Shown here piece by piece: positions 25,334-38,040 of a stretch of 64,000 nucleotides of DNA (positions within the stretch are counted from its first letter, which is position 1; each line of letters opens with the position of its first letter). A program made the position numbers and the translations under genes. The notes beneath the pieces were generated by a model. It searched no databases. It saw only the letters and a program-made list of their open reading frames with translations, and was not told where the DNA came from. This stretch comes from Colletes latitarsis. Its lineage: Eukaryota > Arthropoda > Insecta > Hymenoptera > Colletidae. The stretch spans positions 16,138,001 to 16,202,000 of the forward strand of contig NC_135136.1 of assembly GCF_051014445.1 (NCBI RefSeq), written 5' to 3'.

Positions 25334-26274
25334 GGTACCACACTGAAACAGTCGTTTAAACCTGGTTTCGATCAATATTTTTGAGGATAACGCATGTTAG
25401 GTCTAGGTTAGGCCTGGGATTTTCATTCATCAGACTCATACTTTCGCATTCTTCACATACTTGTTGAACGGATCCTGGGTTTTTTCTGGTTTGGATCCCG
25501 TAGTAATGTGGTACCACACTGAAGCATTCAATTAAACCTGGTCTTGATAGATATTTTAGAGGATAACGCATGTTAGGCCTGGGTAAGGTCTAGGATTTGC
25601 CATCATCAGGCTCATACTTTCGCATATTTCTAACACTTCATGGCTAGTTCCTGGGCTTTTTCTGGATTGGATCATGTAGTAATGTGGTACCACACTGAAA
25701 CAGTCCATTAAACCTGGTTTCGAACAATATTCTTGAGGATAACGCATGTTAGGTCTAGGTTAGGCCTGGGGTTTGCCCCCATCAGACTCATACTTTCGCA
25801 TTCTTCACATACTTGTTGAACGGATCCTGGGTTTTTTCTGGTTTGGATCCCGTAGTAATGTGGTACCACACTGAAACATTCAATTAAACCTGGTCTTGAT
25901 AAATATTTTTGAGGATAACGCATGTTAGGTCTGGGCTAGGTCTAGGATTTGCCCTCATCAGGCTCGTACTTTCGCATATTTCTCATACTTGATGGTCAGA
26001 TTGTGGGCTTTTTCTGGTTTGGATCACGTAGTAATGTGGTACCACACTGAAGCAGTCGATAAAAACCAGGTTTCGATCAATGTTTTAGAGGATAACGCAA
26101 GTTATGTCTGGTATAGGTCTAGGATTTGCCATCATCAGGCTCATACTTTCGCATATTTCTAATACTTCATGGCTAGATCCTGGGCTATTTCTGGATTGGA
26201 TCACGTAGTAATGTGGTACCACACTGAAACAGTGCATTAAACCTGGTTTCGATCAATATTTTTGAGGATAACGC
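25334..26274. repeat. Left part of the second copy of 16,175-18,742
   Basis: Matches 16,175-17,115 at 9,159 bp, including GTCGTTTAAACC, GATTGTGGGC and the CGATAAAAACCAGG insertion. It leads directly into the 5.1-kb tandem duplication, in which the homology to the upstream copy continues. Confidence 0.8.
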
Positions 26275-27446
26275 ATGTTAGGTCTAGGTTAAGTCTGGGA
26301 TTTGCTCTCATCATGCTCGTACTATCGCATATTTCTCATACTTGATGGTCAGATTGTGGGCTTTTTCTGGTTTGGATCACGTAGTAATGTGGTACCACAC
26401 TGAAACAGTCGATTAAACCTGGTTTCGATCAATATTTTAGAGGATAACGCAAGTTATGTCTGGTATAGGTCTGGGATTTGCCCTCATCAGGCTCATTGTT
26501 TCGCATATTTCTCTAACTTCATGGCTAGATCCTGAGCTTTGTCTGGATTGGATCACGTAGTAATGTGGTACCACACTGAAACAGTCCATTAAACCTGGTT
26601 TCGATCAATATTTTAGAGGATAACGCAAGTTATGTCTGGGATAGGTCTGGGATTTGCCCTCATCAGGCTCATACTTTCGCGTTTTTCACATACTTGTTGA
26701 ACAGATCCTGGGTTTTTTCTGGTTTGGATCGCGTAGTAATGTGGTACCACATTGAAACAGTCCATTAAACCTGGTTTCGATCAATATTTTAGAGGATAAG
26801 GCAAGTTATGTCTGGTATAGGTCTGGGATTTGCCCTCATCAGGCTCATACTTTGGCATATTTCTAATACTTCATGGCTAGATCCTGGGCTATTTCTGGAT
26901 TGGATCACGTAGTAATGTGGTACCACACTAAAACAGTCCATTAAACCTGGTTTCGATCAATATTTTTGAGGATAACGCATGTTAGGTCTAGGTTAGGTCT
27001 GGGATTTGCTCTCATCAGGCTCGTACTTTCGCATATTTCTCATACTTGATGGCCAGATTGTGGGCTTTTTCTGGTTTGGATCACGTAGTAATGTGGTACC
27101 ACACTGAAACAGTCCATTAAACCTGGTTTCGATCAATATTTTAGAGGATAACGCAAGTTATGTCTGGGATAGGTCTGGGATTTGCCCTCATCAGGCTCAT
27201 ACTTTCGCGTTTTTCACATACTTGTTGAACAGATCCTGGGTTTTTTCTGGTTTGGATCGCGTAGTAATGTGGTACCACACTGAAACAGTCCAGTAAACCT
27301 GGTTTCGATCAATATTTTAGAGGAAAACGCAAGTTATGTCTGGGATAGGTCTGGGATTTGCCCTCATCAGGCTCATACTTTGGCATATTTCTAATACTTC
27401 ATGGCTAGATCCTGGGCTATTTCTGGATTGGATCACGTAGTAATGT

Positions 27447-28327
27447 GGTACCACACTGAAACAGTCCATTAAACCTGGTTTCGCTCAATATTTTTGAGGA
27501 TAACGCATGTTAGGTCTAGGTTAGGCCTGGGATTATCACTCATCAGACTCATACTTTCGCATTCTTCACATACTTGTTGAACAGATCCTGGGTTTTTTCT
27601 GGTTTGGATCACGAAGTAATGTGGTACCAGACTGAAACATTCAATTAAACCTGGTCTTGATATATATTTTAGAGGATAACGCATGTTAGATCTGGGTAAG
27701 GTCTAGGATTTGCCATCATCAGGCTCATAATTTCGCATATTTCTCATACTTCATGGCTAGATCCTGGGCTTTGTCTGGATTGGATCACGTAGTATTGTGG
27801 TACCACACTGAAACACTAAATTAAACCTGGTTTCGATCAATATTTTAGAGGATAACGCATGTTAGGTCTAGGTTAGGTCTGGGATTTGCTCTCATCAGGC
27901 TCGTACTTTCGCATATTTCTCATACTTGATTGCCAGATCGTGGGCTTTTTCTGGTTTGGATCACGTAGTAATGTGGTACCACACTGAAACAGTCGATTAA
28001 ACCTGGTTTCGATCCATATTTTTGTGGATAACGCATGTTACGTCTAGGTTAGGTCTGGGATTTGCCCTCATCAGGGTCATACTTTCGCATTTTTCACATA
28101 CTTGTTGAACAGATCCTGGGTTTTTTTCTGGTTTGGATCACGTAGTAATGTGGTACCACATTGAAACAGTCGATTAAACCTGGTTTCGATCAATATTTTA
28201 GAGGATAACGCAAGTTTGGTCTGGGATAGGTCTGGGATTTGCCCTCATCAGGCTCATACTTTGGCATATTTCTAATACTTCATGGCTAGATCCTGGGCTA
28301 TTTCTGGATTGGATCACGTAGTAATGT
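27447..28327. repeat. 881-bp HOR unit 1 (array A)
   Basis: First of three consecutive pentamers (27,447; 28,328; 29,209). Four monomers are 176 bp and one is 177 bp because of a T7 tract. The five monomers are clearly distinct from each other, while units 1 and 2 are essentially identical, which is the hallmark of a higher-order repeat. Confidence 0.93.
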
Positions 28328-29208
28328 GGTACCACACTGAAACAGTCCATTAAACCTGGTTTCGCTCAATATTTTTGAGGATAACGCATGTTAGGTCTAG
28401 GTTAGGCCTGGGATTATCACTCATCAGACTCATACTTTCGCATTCTTCACATACTTGTTGAACAGATCCTGGGTTTTTTCTGGTTTGGATCACGAAGTAA
28501 TGTGGTACCAGACTGAAACATTCAATTAAACCTGGTCTTGATATATATTTTAGAGGATAACGCATGTTAGATCTGGGTAAGGTCTAGGATTTGCCATCAT
28601 CAGGCTCATAATTTCGCATATTTCTCATACTTCATGGCTAGATCCTGGGCTTTGTCTGGATTGGATCACGTAGTATTGTGGTACCACACTGAAACACTAA
28701 ATTAAACCTGGTTTCGATCAATATTTTAGAGGATAACGCATGTTAGGTCTAGGTTAGGTCTGGGATTTGCTCTCATCAGGCTCGTACTTTCGCATATTTC
28801 TCATACTTGATTGCCAGATCGTGGGCTTTTTCTGGTTTGGATCACGTAGTAATGTGGTACCACACTGAAACAGTCGATTAAACCTGGTTTCGATCCATAT
28901 TTTTGTGGATAACGCATGTTACGTCTAGGTTAGGTCTGGGATTTGCCCTCATCAGGGTCATACTTTCGCATTTTTCACATACTTGTTGAACAGATCCTGG
29001 GTTTTTTTCTGGTTTGGATCACGTAGTAATGTGGTACCACATTGAAACAGTCGATTAAACCTGGTTTCGATCAATATTTTAGAGGATAACGCAAGTTTGG
29101 TCTGGGATAGGTCTGGGATTTGCCCTCATCAGGCTCATACTTTGGCATATTTCTAATACTTCATGGCTAGATCCTGGGCTATTTCTGGATTGGATCACGT
29201 AGTAATGT
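28328..29208. repeat. 881-bp HOR unit 2 (array A)
   Basis: Near-perfect copy of 27,447-28,327. I saw no length change between the units; every diagnostic variant (GATATATAT, ACACTAAATT, GATCCATATTTTTG, GCAAGTTTGG, TTTGGCATA) is repeated at +881. Confidence 0.93.
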
Positions 29209-29776
29209 GGTACCACACTGAAACAGTCCATTAAACCTGGTTTCGCTCAATATTTTTGAGGATAACGCATGTTAGGTCTAGGTTAGGCCTGGGATTATCA
29301 CTCATCAGACTCATACTTTCGCATTCTTCACATACTTGTTGAACAGATCCTGGGTTTTTTCTGGTTTGGATCACGAAGTAATGTGGTACCAGACTGAAAC
29401 ATTCAATTAAACCTGGTCTTGATATATATTTTAGAGGATAACGCATGTTAGATCTGGGTAAGGTCTAGGATTTGCCATCATCAGGCTCATAATTTCGCAT
29501 ATTTCTCATACTTCATGGCTAGATCCTGGGCTTTGTCTGGATTGGATCACGTAGTATTGTGGTACCACACTGAAACACTAAATTAAACCTGGTTTCGATC
29601 AATATTTTAGAGGATAACGCATGTTAGGTCTAGGTTAGGTCTGGGATTTGCTCTCATCAGGCTCGTACTTTCGCATATTTCTCATACTTGATTGCCAGAT
29701 CGTGGGCTTTTTCTGGTTTGGATCACGTAGTAATGTGGTACCACACTGAAACAGTCGATTAAACCTGGTTTCGATC
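29209..29776. repeat. 881-bp HOR unit 3, truncated (array A)
   Basis: Contains monomers 1 to 3 and the start of monomer 4. At about 29,776 the expected GATCCATATTTTTGTGG is replaced by GATCAATATTTTATAGG, and a different run of monomers begins. The HOR therefore ends by a switch inside a monomer, at conserved sequence, as expected for unequal exchange. Confidence 0.88.
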
Positions 29777-31015
29777 AATATTTTATAGGATAGCGCATGT
29801 TAGGTCTGGGATAGGTCTGGGATTTGCCCTTATCAGGCTCATACTTTGGCATATTTCTAATACTTCATGGCTAGATCCTGGGCTATTTCTGGATTGGATC
29901 ACGTAGTAATGTGGTACCACACTGAAACAGTCCATTAAACCTGGTTTCGATCAATATTTTATAGGATAGCGCATGTTAGGTCTGGGATAGGTCTGGGATT
30001 TGCCCTTATCAGGCTCATACTTTGGCATATTTCTAATACTTCATGGCTAGATCCTGGGCTATTTCTGGATTGGATCACGTAGTAATGTGGTACCACACTG
30101 AAACAGTCCATTAAACCTGGTTTCGATCAATATTTTTGGGGATAACGCATGTTAGGTCTAGGTTAGGTCTGGAATTTGCTCTCATCAGGCTCATACTTTG
30201 GCATATTTCTAATACTTCATGGCTAGATCCTGGGCTATTACTGGATTGGATCACGTAGTAATGTGGTACCACACTGAAACAGTCCATTAAACCTGGTTTC
30301 GATCAATATTTTAGAGGATAACGCATGTTAGGTCTAGGTTAGGCCTGGGATATGCCCTCATCAGTGTCATACTTTCGCCGTTTTAACATACATGTTGACC
30401 TGATCGAGGGTTTTTTCTGCTTTGTATCACGTAGTAAAGTGGTACCACACTGAAACAGTCAATTAAACCTGGTTTGAATCAATATTTTAGAGGACAACGC
30501 ATGTTAGGTCTAGGTTAGGCCTGGGATTTGCCCTCATCAGGCTCATACTTTCGCAGTTTTAATATACATGTTGACCTAATCGAGGGTTTTTTCTGCTTTG
30601 GACCACGTAGTAAAGTGGTACCACACTAAAACAGTCAATTAAACGTGGTTTCGATCAATATTTTAGAGGACAACGCATGTTAGGTCTAGGTTAGGCCTGG
30701 GATTTGCCCTCATCAGGGTCATACTTTCACAGTTTTAACATACATGTTGACCTGATCGAGGGTTTTTTCTGCTTTGGATCACGTAGTAAAGTGGTACCAC
30801 ACTGAAACAGTCAATTAAACCTGGTTTGAATCAATATTTTAGAGGACAACGCATGTTAGGTCTAGGTTAGGCCTGGGATTTGCCCTCATCAGTGTCATAC
30901 TTTCGCAGTTTTAATATACATGTTGACCTAATCGAGGGTTTTTTCTGCTTTGGACCACGTAGTAAAGTGGTACCACACTAAAACAGTCAATTAAACGTGG
31001 TTTCGATCAATATTT

Positions 31016-31380
31016 TATAGGATAGCGCATGTTAGGTCTGGGATAGGTCTGGGATTTGCCCTTATCAGGCTCATACTTTGGCATATTTCTAATACTTCAT
31101 GGCTAGATCCTGGGCTATTTCTGGATTGGATCACGTAGTAATGTGGTACCACACTGAAACAGTCCATTAAACCTGGTTTCGATCAATATTTTATAGGATA
31201 GCGCATGTTAGGTCTGGGATAGGTCTGGGATTTGCCCTTATCAGGCTCATACTTTGGCATATTTCTAATACTTCATGGCTAGATCCTGGGCTATTTCTGG
31301 ATTGGATCACGTAGTAATGTGGTACCACACTGAAACAGTCCATTAAACCTGGTTTCGATCAATATTTTTGGGGATAACGC
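31016..31380. repeat. Two-monomer bridge between the 5.1-kb copies
   Basis: Matches 29,781-30,14x at an offset of 1,232 bp (exactly seven monomers), with TATAGGATAGCGC and TTTGGCATATTTC monomers. It belongs to copy 1 but has no equivalent at the end of copy 2, where the sequence switches to ACAACGCAAGTTAGG near 36,121. Confidence 0.8.
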
Positions 31381-32552
31381 ATGTTAGGTCTAGGTTAGGT
31401 CTGGGATTTGCTCTCATCATGCTCGTACTATCGCATATTTCTCATACTTGATGGTCAGATTGTGGGCTTTTTCTGGTTTGGATCACGTAGTAATGTGGTA
31501 CCACACTGAAACAGTCGATTAAACCTGGTTTCGATCAATATTTTAGAGGATAACGCAAGTTATGTCTGGTATAGGTCTGGGATTTGCCCTCATCAGGCTC
31601 ATTGTTTCGCATATTTCTCTAACTTCATGGCTAGATCCTGAGCTTTGTCTGGATTGGATCACGTAGTAATGTGGTACCACACTGAAACAGTCCATTAAAC
31701 CTGGTTTCGATCAATATTTTAGAGGATAACGCAAGTTATGTCTGGGATAGGTCTGGGATTTGCCCTCATCAGGCTCATACTTTCGCGTTTTTCACATACT
31801 TGTTGAACAGATCCTGGGTTTTTTCTGGTTTGGATCGCGTAGTAATGTGGTACCACATTGAAACAGTCCATTAAACCTGGTTTCGATCAATATTTTAGAG
31901 GATAAGGCAAGTTATGTCTGGTATAGGTCTGGGATTTGCCCTCATCAGGCTCATACTTTGGCATATTTCTAATACTTCATGGCTAGATCCTGGGCTATTT
32001 CTGGATTGGATCACGTAGTAATGTGGTACCACACTAAAACAGTCCATTAAACCTGGTTTCGATCAATATTTTTGAGGATAACGCATGTTAGGTCTAGGTT
32101 AGGTCTGGGATTTGCTCTCATCAGGCTCGTACTTTCGCATATTTCTCATACTTGATGGCCAGATTGTGGGCTTTTTCTGGTTTGGATCACGTAGTAATGT
32201 GGTACCACACTGAAACAGTCCATTAAACCTGGTTTCGATCAATATTTTAGAGGATAACGCAAGTTATGTCTGGGATAGGTCTGGGATTTGCCCTCATCAG
32301 GCTCATACTTTCGCGTTTTTCACATACTTGTTGAACAGATCCTGGGTTTTTTCTGGTTTGGATCGCGTAGTAATGTGGTACCACACTGAAACAGTCCAGT
32401 AAACCTGGTTTCGATCAATATTTTAGAGGAAAACGCAAGTTATGTCTGGGATAGGTCTGGGATTTGCCCTCATCAGGCTCATACTTTGGCATATTTCTAA
32501 TACTTCATGGCTAGATCCTGGGCTATTTCTGGATTGGATCACGTAGTAATGT

Positions 32553-33433
32553 GGTACCACACTGAAACAGTCCATTAAACCTGGTTTCGCTCAATATTTT
32601 TGAGGATAACGCATGTTAGGTCTAGGTTAGGCCTGGGATTATCACTCATCAGACTCATACTTTCGCATTCTTCACATACTTGTTGAACAGATCCTGGGTT
32701 TTTTCTGGTTTGGATCACGAAGTAATGTGGTACCAGACTGAAACATTCAATTAAACCTGGTCTTGATATATATTTTAGAGGATAACGCATGTTAGATCTG
32801 GGTAAGGTCTAGGATTTGCCATCATCAGGCTCATAATTTCGCATATTTCTCATACTTCATGGCTAGATCCTGGGCTTTGTCTGGATTGGATCACGTAGTA
32901 TTGTGGTACCACACTGAAACACTAAATTAAACCTGGTTTCGATCAATATTTTAGAGGATAACGCATGTTAGGTCTAGGTTAGGTCTGGGATTTGCTCTCA
33001 TCAGGCTCGTACTTTCGCATATTTCTCATACTTGATTGCCAGATCGTGGGCTTTTTCTGGTTTGGATCACGTAGTAATGTGGTACCACACTGAAACAGTC
33101 GATTAAACCTGGTTTCGATCCATATTTTTGTGGATAACGCATGTTACGTCTAGGTTAGGTCTGGGATTTGCCCTCATCAGGGTCATACTTTCGCATTTTT
33201 CACATACTTGTTGAACAGATCCTGGGTTTTTTTCTGGTTTGGATCACGTAGTAATGTGGTACCACATTGAAACAGTCGATTAAACCTGGTTTCGATCAAT
33301 ATTTTAGAGGATAACGCAAGTTTGGTCTGGGATAGGTCTGGGATTTGCCCTCATCAGGCTCATACTTTGGCATATTTCTAATACTTCATGGCTAGATCCT
33401 GGGCTATTTCTGGATTGGATCACGTAGTAATGT
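32553..33433. repeat. 881-bp HOR unit 1 (array B)
   Basis: Copy of the 27,447 unit at +5,106 bp; same five monomers in the same order. Confidence 0.92.
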
Positions 33434-34314
33434 GGTACCACACTGAAACAGTCCATTAAACCTGGTTTCGCTCAATATTTTTGAGGATAACGCATGTTAG
33501 GTCTAGGTTAGGCCTGGGATTATCACTCATCAGACTCATACTTTCGCATTCTTCACATACTTGTTGAACAGATCCTGGGTTTTTTCTGGTTTGGATCACG
33601 AAGTAATGTGGTACCAGACTGAAACATTCAATTAAACCTGGTCTTGATATATATTTTAGAGGATAACGCATGTTAGATCTGGGTAAGGTCTAGGATTTGC
33701 CATCATCAGGCTCATAATTTCGCATATTTCTCATACTTCATGGCTAGATCCTGGGCTTTGTCTGGATTGGATCACGTAGTATTGTGGTACCACACTGAAA
33801 CACTAAATTAAACCTGGTTTAGATCAATATTTTAGAGGATAACGCATGTTAGGTCTAGGTTAGGTCTGGGATTTGCTCTCATCAGGCTCGTACTTTCGCA
33901 TATTTCTCATACTTGATTGCCAGATCGTGGGCTTTTTCTGGTTTGGATCACGTAGTAATGTGGTACCACACTGAAACAGTCGATTAAACCTGGTTTCGAT
34001 CCATATTTTTGTGGATAACGCATGTTACGTCTAGGTTAGGTCTGGGATTTGCCCTCATCAGGGTCATACTTTCGCATTTTTCACATACTTGTTGAACAGA
34101 TCCTGGGTTTTTTTCTGGTTTGGATCACGTAGTAATGTGGTACCACATTGAAACAGTCGATTAAACCTGGTTTCGATCAATATTTTAGAGGATAACGCAA
34201 GTTTGGTCTGGGATAGGTCTGGGATTTGCCCTCATCAGGCTCATACTTTGGCATATTTCTAATACTTCATGGCTAGATCCTGGGCTATTTCTGGATTGGA
34301 TCACGTAGTAATGT
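33434..34314. repeat. 881-bp HOR unit 2 (array B)
   Basis: Copy of the 28,328 unit at +5,106 bp. It carries a private change, TTTAGATCAAT near 33,821 in place of TTTCGATCAAT. Confidence 0.92.
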
Positions 34315-34882
34315 GGTACCACACTGAAACAGTCCATTAAACCTGGTTTCGCTCAATATTTTTGAGGATAACGCATGTTAGGTCTAGGTTAGGCCTGGGA
34401 TTATCACTCATCAGACTCATACTTTCGCATTCTTCACATACTTGTTGAACAGATCCTGGGTTTTTTCTGGTTTGGATCACGAAGTAATGTGGTACCAGAC
34501 TGAAACATTCAATTAAACCTGGTCTTGATATATATTTTAGAGGATAACGCATGTTAGATCTGGGTAAGGTCTAGGATTTGCCATCATCAGGCTCATAATT
34601 TCGCATATTTCTCATACTTCATGGCTAGATCCTGGGCTTTGTCTGGATTGGATCACGTAGTATTGTGGTACCACACTGAAACACTAAATTAAACCTGGTT
34701 TCGATCAATATTTTAGAGGATAACGCATGTTAGGTCTAGGTTAGGTCTGGGATTTGCTCTCATCAGGCTCGTACTTTCGCATATTTCTCATACTTGATTG
34801 CCAGATCGTGGGCTTTTTCTGGTTTGGATCACGTAGTAATGTGGTACCACACTGAAACAGTCGATTAAACCTGGTTTCGATC
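34315..34882. repeat. 881-bp HOR unit 3, truncated (array B)
   Basis: Copy of 29,209-29,776 with the same truncation point inside monomer 4, so the truncation pre-dates the 5.1-kb duplication. Confidence 0.88.
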
Positions 34883-36121
34883 AATATTTTATAGGATAGC
34901 GCATGTTAGGTCTGGGATAGGTCTGGGATTTGCCCTTATCAGGCTCATACTTTGGCCTACTTCTAATACTTCATGGCTAGATCCTGGGCTATTTCTGGAT
35001 TGGATCACGTAGTAATGTGGTACCACACTGAAACAGTCCATTAAACCTGGTTTCGATCAATATTTTATAGGATAGCGCATGTTAGGTCTGGGATAGGTCT
35101 GGGATTTGCCCTTATCAGGCTCATACTTTGGCATATTTCTAATACTTCATGGCTAGATCCTGGGCTATTTCTGGATTGGATCACGTAGTAATGTGGTACC
35201 ACACTGAAACAGTCCATTAAACCTGGTTTCGATCAATATTTTTGGGGATAACGCATGTTAGGTCTAGGTTAGGTCTGGAATTTGCTCTCATCAGGCTCAT
35301 ACTTTGGCATATTTCTAATACTTCATGGCTAGATCCTGGGCTATTACTGGATTGGATCACGTAGTAATGTGGTACCACACTGAAACAGTCCATTAAACCT
35401 GGTTTCGATCAATATTTTAGAGGATAACGCATGTTAGGTCTAGGTTAGGCCTGGGATATGCCCTCATCAGTGTCATACTTTCGCCGTTTTAACATACATG
35501 TTGACCTGATCGAGGGTTTTTTCTGCTTTGTATCACGTAGTAAAGTGGTACCACACTGAAACAGTCAATTAAACCTGGTTTGAATCAATATTTTAGAGGA
35601 CAACGCATGTTAGGTCTAGGTTAGGCCTGGGATTTGCCCTCATCAGTGTCATACTTTCGCAGTTTTAATATACATGTTGACCTAATCGAGGGTTTTTTCT
35701 GCTTTGGACCACGTAGTAAAGTGGTACCACACTAAAACAGTCAATTAAACGTGGTTTCGATCAATATTTTAGAGGACAACGCATGTTAGGTCTAGGTTAG
35801 GCCTGGGATTTGCCCTCATCAGGGTCATACTTTCACAGTTTTAACATACATGTTGACCTGATCGAGGGTTTTTTCTGCTTTGGATCACGTAGTAAAGTGG
35901 TACCACACTGAAACAGTCAATTAAACCTGGTTTGAATCAATATTTTAGAGGACAACGCATGTTAGGTCTAGGTTAGGCCTGGGATTTGCCCTCATCAGTG
36001 TCATACTTTCGCAGTTTTAATATACATGTTGACCTAATCGAGGGTTTTTTCTGCTTTGGACCACGTAGTAAAGTGGTACCACACTAAAACAGTCAATTAA
36101 ACGTGGTTTCGATCAATATTT

Positions 36122-38040
36122 TAGAGGACAACGCAAGTTAGGTCTGGGATAGGTCTGGGATTTGCCCTCATCAGACTCATACTTACGCATACTTCACATA
36201 CTTGTTAAACAGATCCTGGGTTTTTTTCTGGTTTGGATCACGTAGTAATGTGGTACCACACTGAAACAGTCGATTAAACCTGGTTTCGATCAATAATTTT
36301 GAGGATAACGCATGTTAGGTCTAGGTTAGGCCTGGGATTATCACTCATCAGACTCATACTTTCGCATTCTTCACATACTTGTTGAACGGATCCTGGGTTT
36401 TTTCTGGTTTGGATCACGTAGTAATGTGGTACCAGACTGAAACATTCAATTAAACCTGGTCTTGATATTTATTTTAGAGGATAACGCATGTTAGGTCTGG
36501 GTAAGGTCTAGGATTTGCCATCATCAGGCTCATAATTTCGCATACTTCTCATACTTCATGGCTAGATCCTGGGCTTTGTCTGGATTGGATCACGTAGTAT
36601 TGTGGTACCACACTGAAACACAAAATTAAACCTGGTTTCGATCAATATTTTAGAGGATAACGCAAGTTTGGTCTGGGATAGGTGTGGGATTTGCCCTCAT
36701 CAGGGACATATTTTCGCATTTTTCACATACTTGTAGAACAGATCCCTGGCTTTTTCAGGTTTGGATCACGTAGTAATGTGGTACCACACTGAAACAGTCG
36801 ATTAAACCTGGTTTCGATCCATATTTTAGAGGATAACGCAAGTTATGTCTGGGATAGGTCTGGGATTTGCCCTCATCAGGCTCATACTTTCGCGTTTTTC
36901 ACATACTTGTTGAACAGATCCTGGGTTTTTTCTGGTATGGATCAGGTTGTAATGTGGTACCACACTGAAACAGTCCATTAAACCTGGTTTCGATCAATAT
37001 TTTATAGGATAGCGCATGTTAGGTCTGGGATAGGTCTGGGATTTGCCCTCATCAGGCTCATACTTTCGCATTTTTCACATACTTGTTGAACAGATCCTGG
37101 GTTTTTTCTGGTTTGGATCACGGAGTAATGTGGTGCCACACTGAAACAGTCCATTAAACCAGGTTTCGATCAATATTTTAGAGGATAACGCATATTATGT
37201 CTAGGTTAGGCCTGGGATTTGCCCTCATCAGACTCATACTTTCGCATTCTTCACATACTTGTTGAACAGATCCTGGGTTTTTTCTGGATTGGATCAGGTA
37301 GTAATGTGGTACCACAATGAAACAGTCGATTAAACCTGGTTTCGATCTATATTTTAGAGGATAACGCAAGTTATGTCTGGGATAGGTCTGGGATTTGCCC
37401 TCATCAGGCTCATACTTTCGCGTTTTTCACATACTTGTTGAACAGATCCTGGGTTTTTTCTGGTTTGGATCAGGTAGTAATGTGGTACCACACTGAAACA
37501 GTCGATTAAACCTGGTTTCGATCAATATTTTAGAGGATAACGCAAGTTAGGTCTGGGGTAGGCCTGGGATTTGCCCACATCAGGATCATACTTTCGCATT
37601 TTTCACACACTTGTTGAACAGATCCTGGGTTTTTTCTGGTTTGGATCACGCAGTAATGTGGTACCACACTGAAACAGTCGATTAAACCTGGTTTCGATCA
37701 ATATTTTTGAGGATAACGCGTGTTAGGTCTGGGTTACGTCTAGGATTTGCCCTAATCAGGCCCATAATATCGCATATTTCTCATACTTCATGGCTAGATA
37801 CTGGGCTTTTTCTGGATCGGGTCACGTAGTAATGTGATACCACACTGAAGCAGTCGATTAAACCTGGTGTCGATCAATATTTTTGAGGATGACGCATGTT
37901 AGGTCTTGGTTAGGCCTGGGATTTTCCCTCATGAGACACATACTTGTTGAACGGATCCTGGGTTTTTTCTGGTTTGGATCACGTAGTAATGTGGTACCAC
38001 ACCGAAACAGTCGATTGAACCTGGTGTCGATCAATATTTT
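36122..38040. repeat. Transitional satellite block
   Basis: About eleven monomers between the 5.1-kb duplication and the 11.46-kb super-unit. It holds a partial echo of the HOR (ATTATCACTC, GATATTTATTTTAG, ACACAAAATT near 36,330-36,640) and then monomers rich in CGTTTTTCACATACTTG. No long near-identical copy of this block was seen elsewhere in the window. No gene or foreign sequence is visible. Confidence 0.75.
37836..37992. repeat. Shortened monomer (157 bp) with a 19-bp internal deletion
   Basis: From the mutated core GATACC at 37,836 to GGTACC at 37,993 is 157 bp, 19 less than 176. Compared with other monomers, the stretch after CATGAGACACATACTT jumps directly to GTTGAACGG. Full-length monomers have CACATACTT twice here, 19 bp apart, so loss between these 9-bp direct repeats explains the deletion exactly. 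It is the only monomer I saw with so large a length change. Confidence 0.88.

Larger units (their letters stand above)
26275..31015. repeat. 5.1-kb tandem duplication, copy 1
   Basis: Aligns base for base with 31,381-36,121 at a constant offset of 5,106 bp (29 monomers plus 2). I noticed fewer than ten differences over ~4.74 kb, for example C at 28,715 against A at 33,821, and GGCATATTTC near 29,851 against GGCCTACTTC near 34,957. The segment contains, in order, six to seven mixed monomers, 2.6 cycles of the 881-bp HOR, then a run of TATAGGATAGCGC and TTTTAATATACATG monomers. Such identity implies a recent event or an assembly artefact. Confidence 0.9.
31381..36121. repeat. 5.1-kb tandem duplication, copy 2
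   Basis: Copy of 26,275-31,015 in the same orientation. Its HOR units start at 32,553, 33,434 and 34,315 (the last truncated near 34,882). The left limit lies near 31,360-31,381, where GTCCATT and GGGGATAACGC here differ from GTGCATT and GAGGATAACGC in copy 1. The right limit is at ~36,121. Confidence 0.9.

Noticed and set aside
37900..37990. Insertion site or mobile-element scar at the shortened monomer
   Set aside because: The length change is a clean 19-bp loss between two CACATACTT repeats, with no foreign sequence, target-site duplication or inverted ends.
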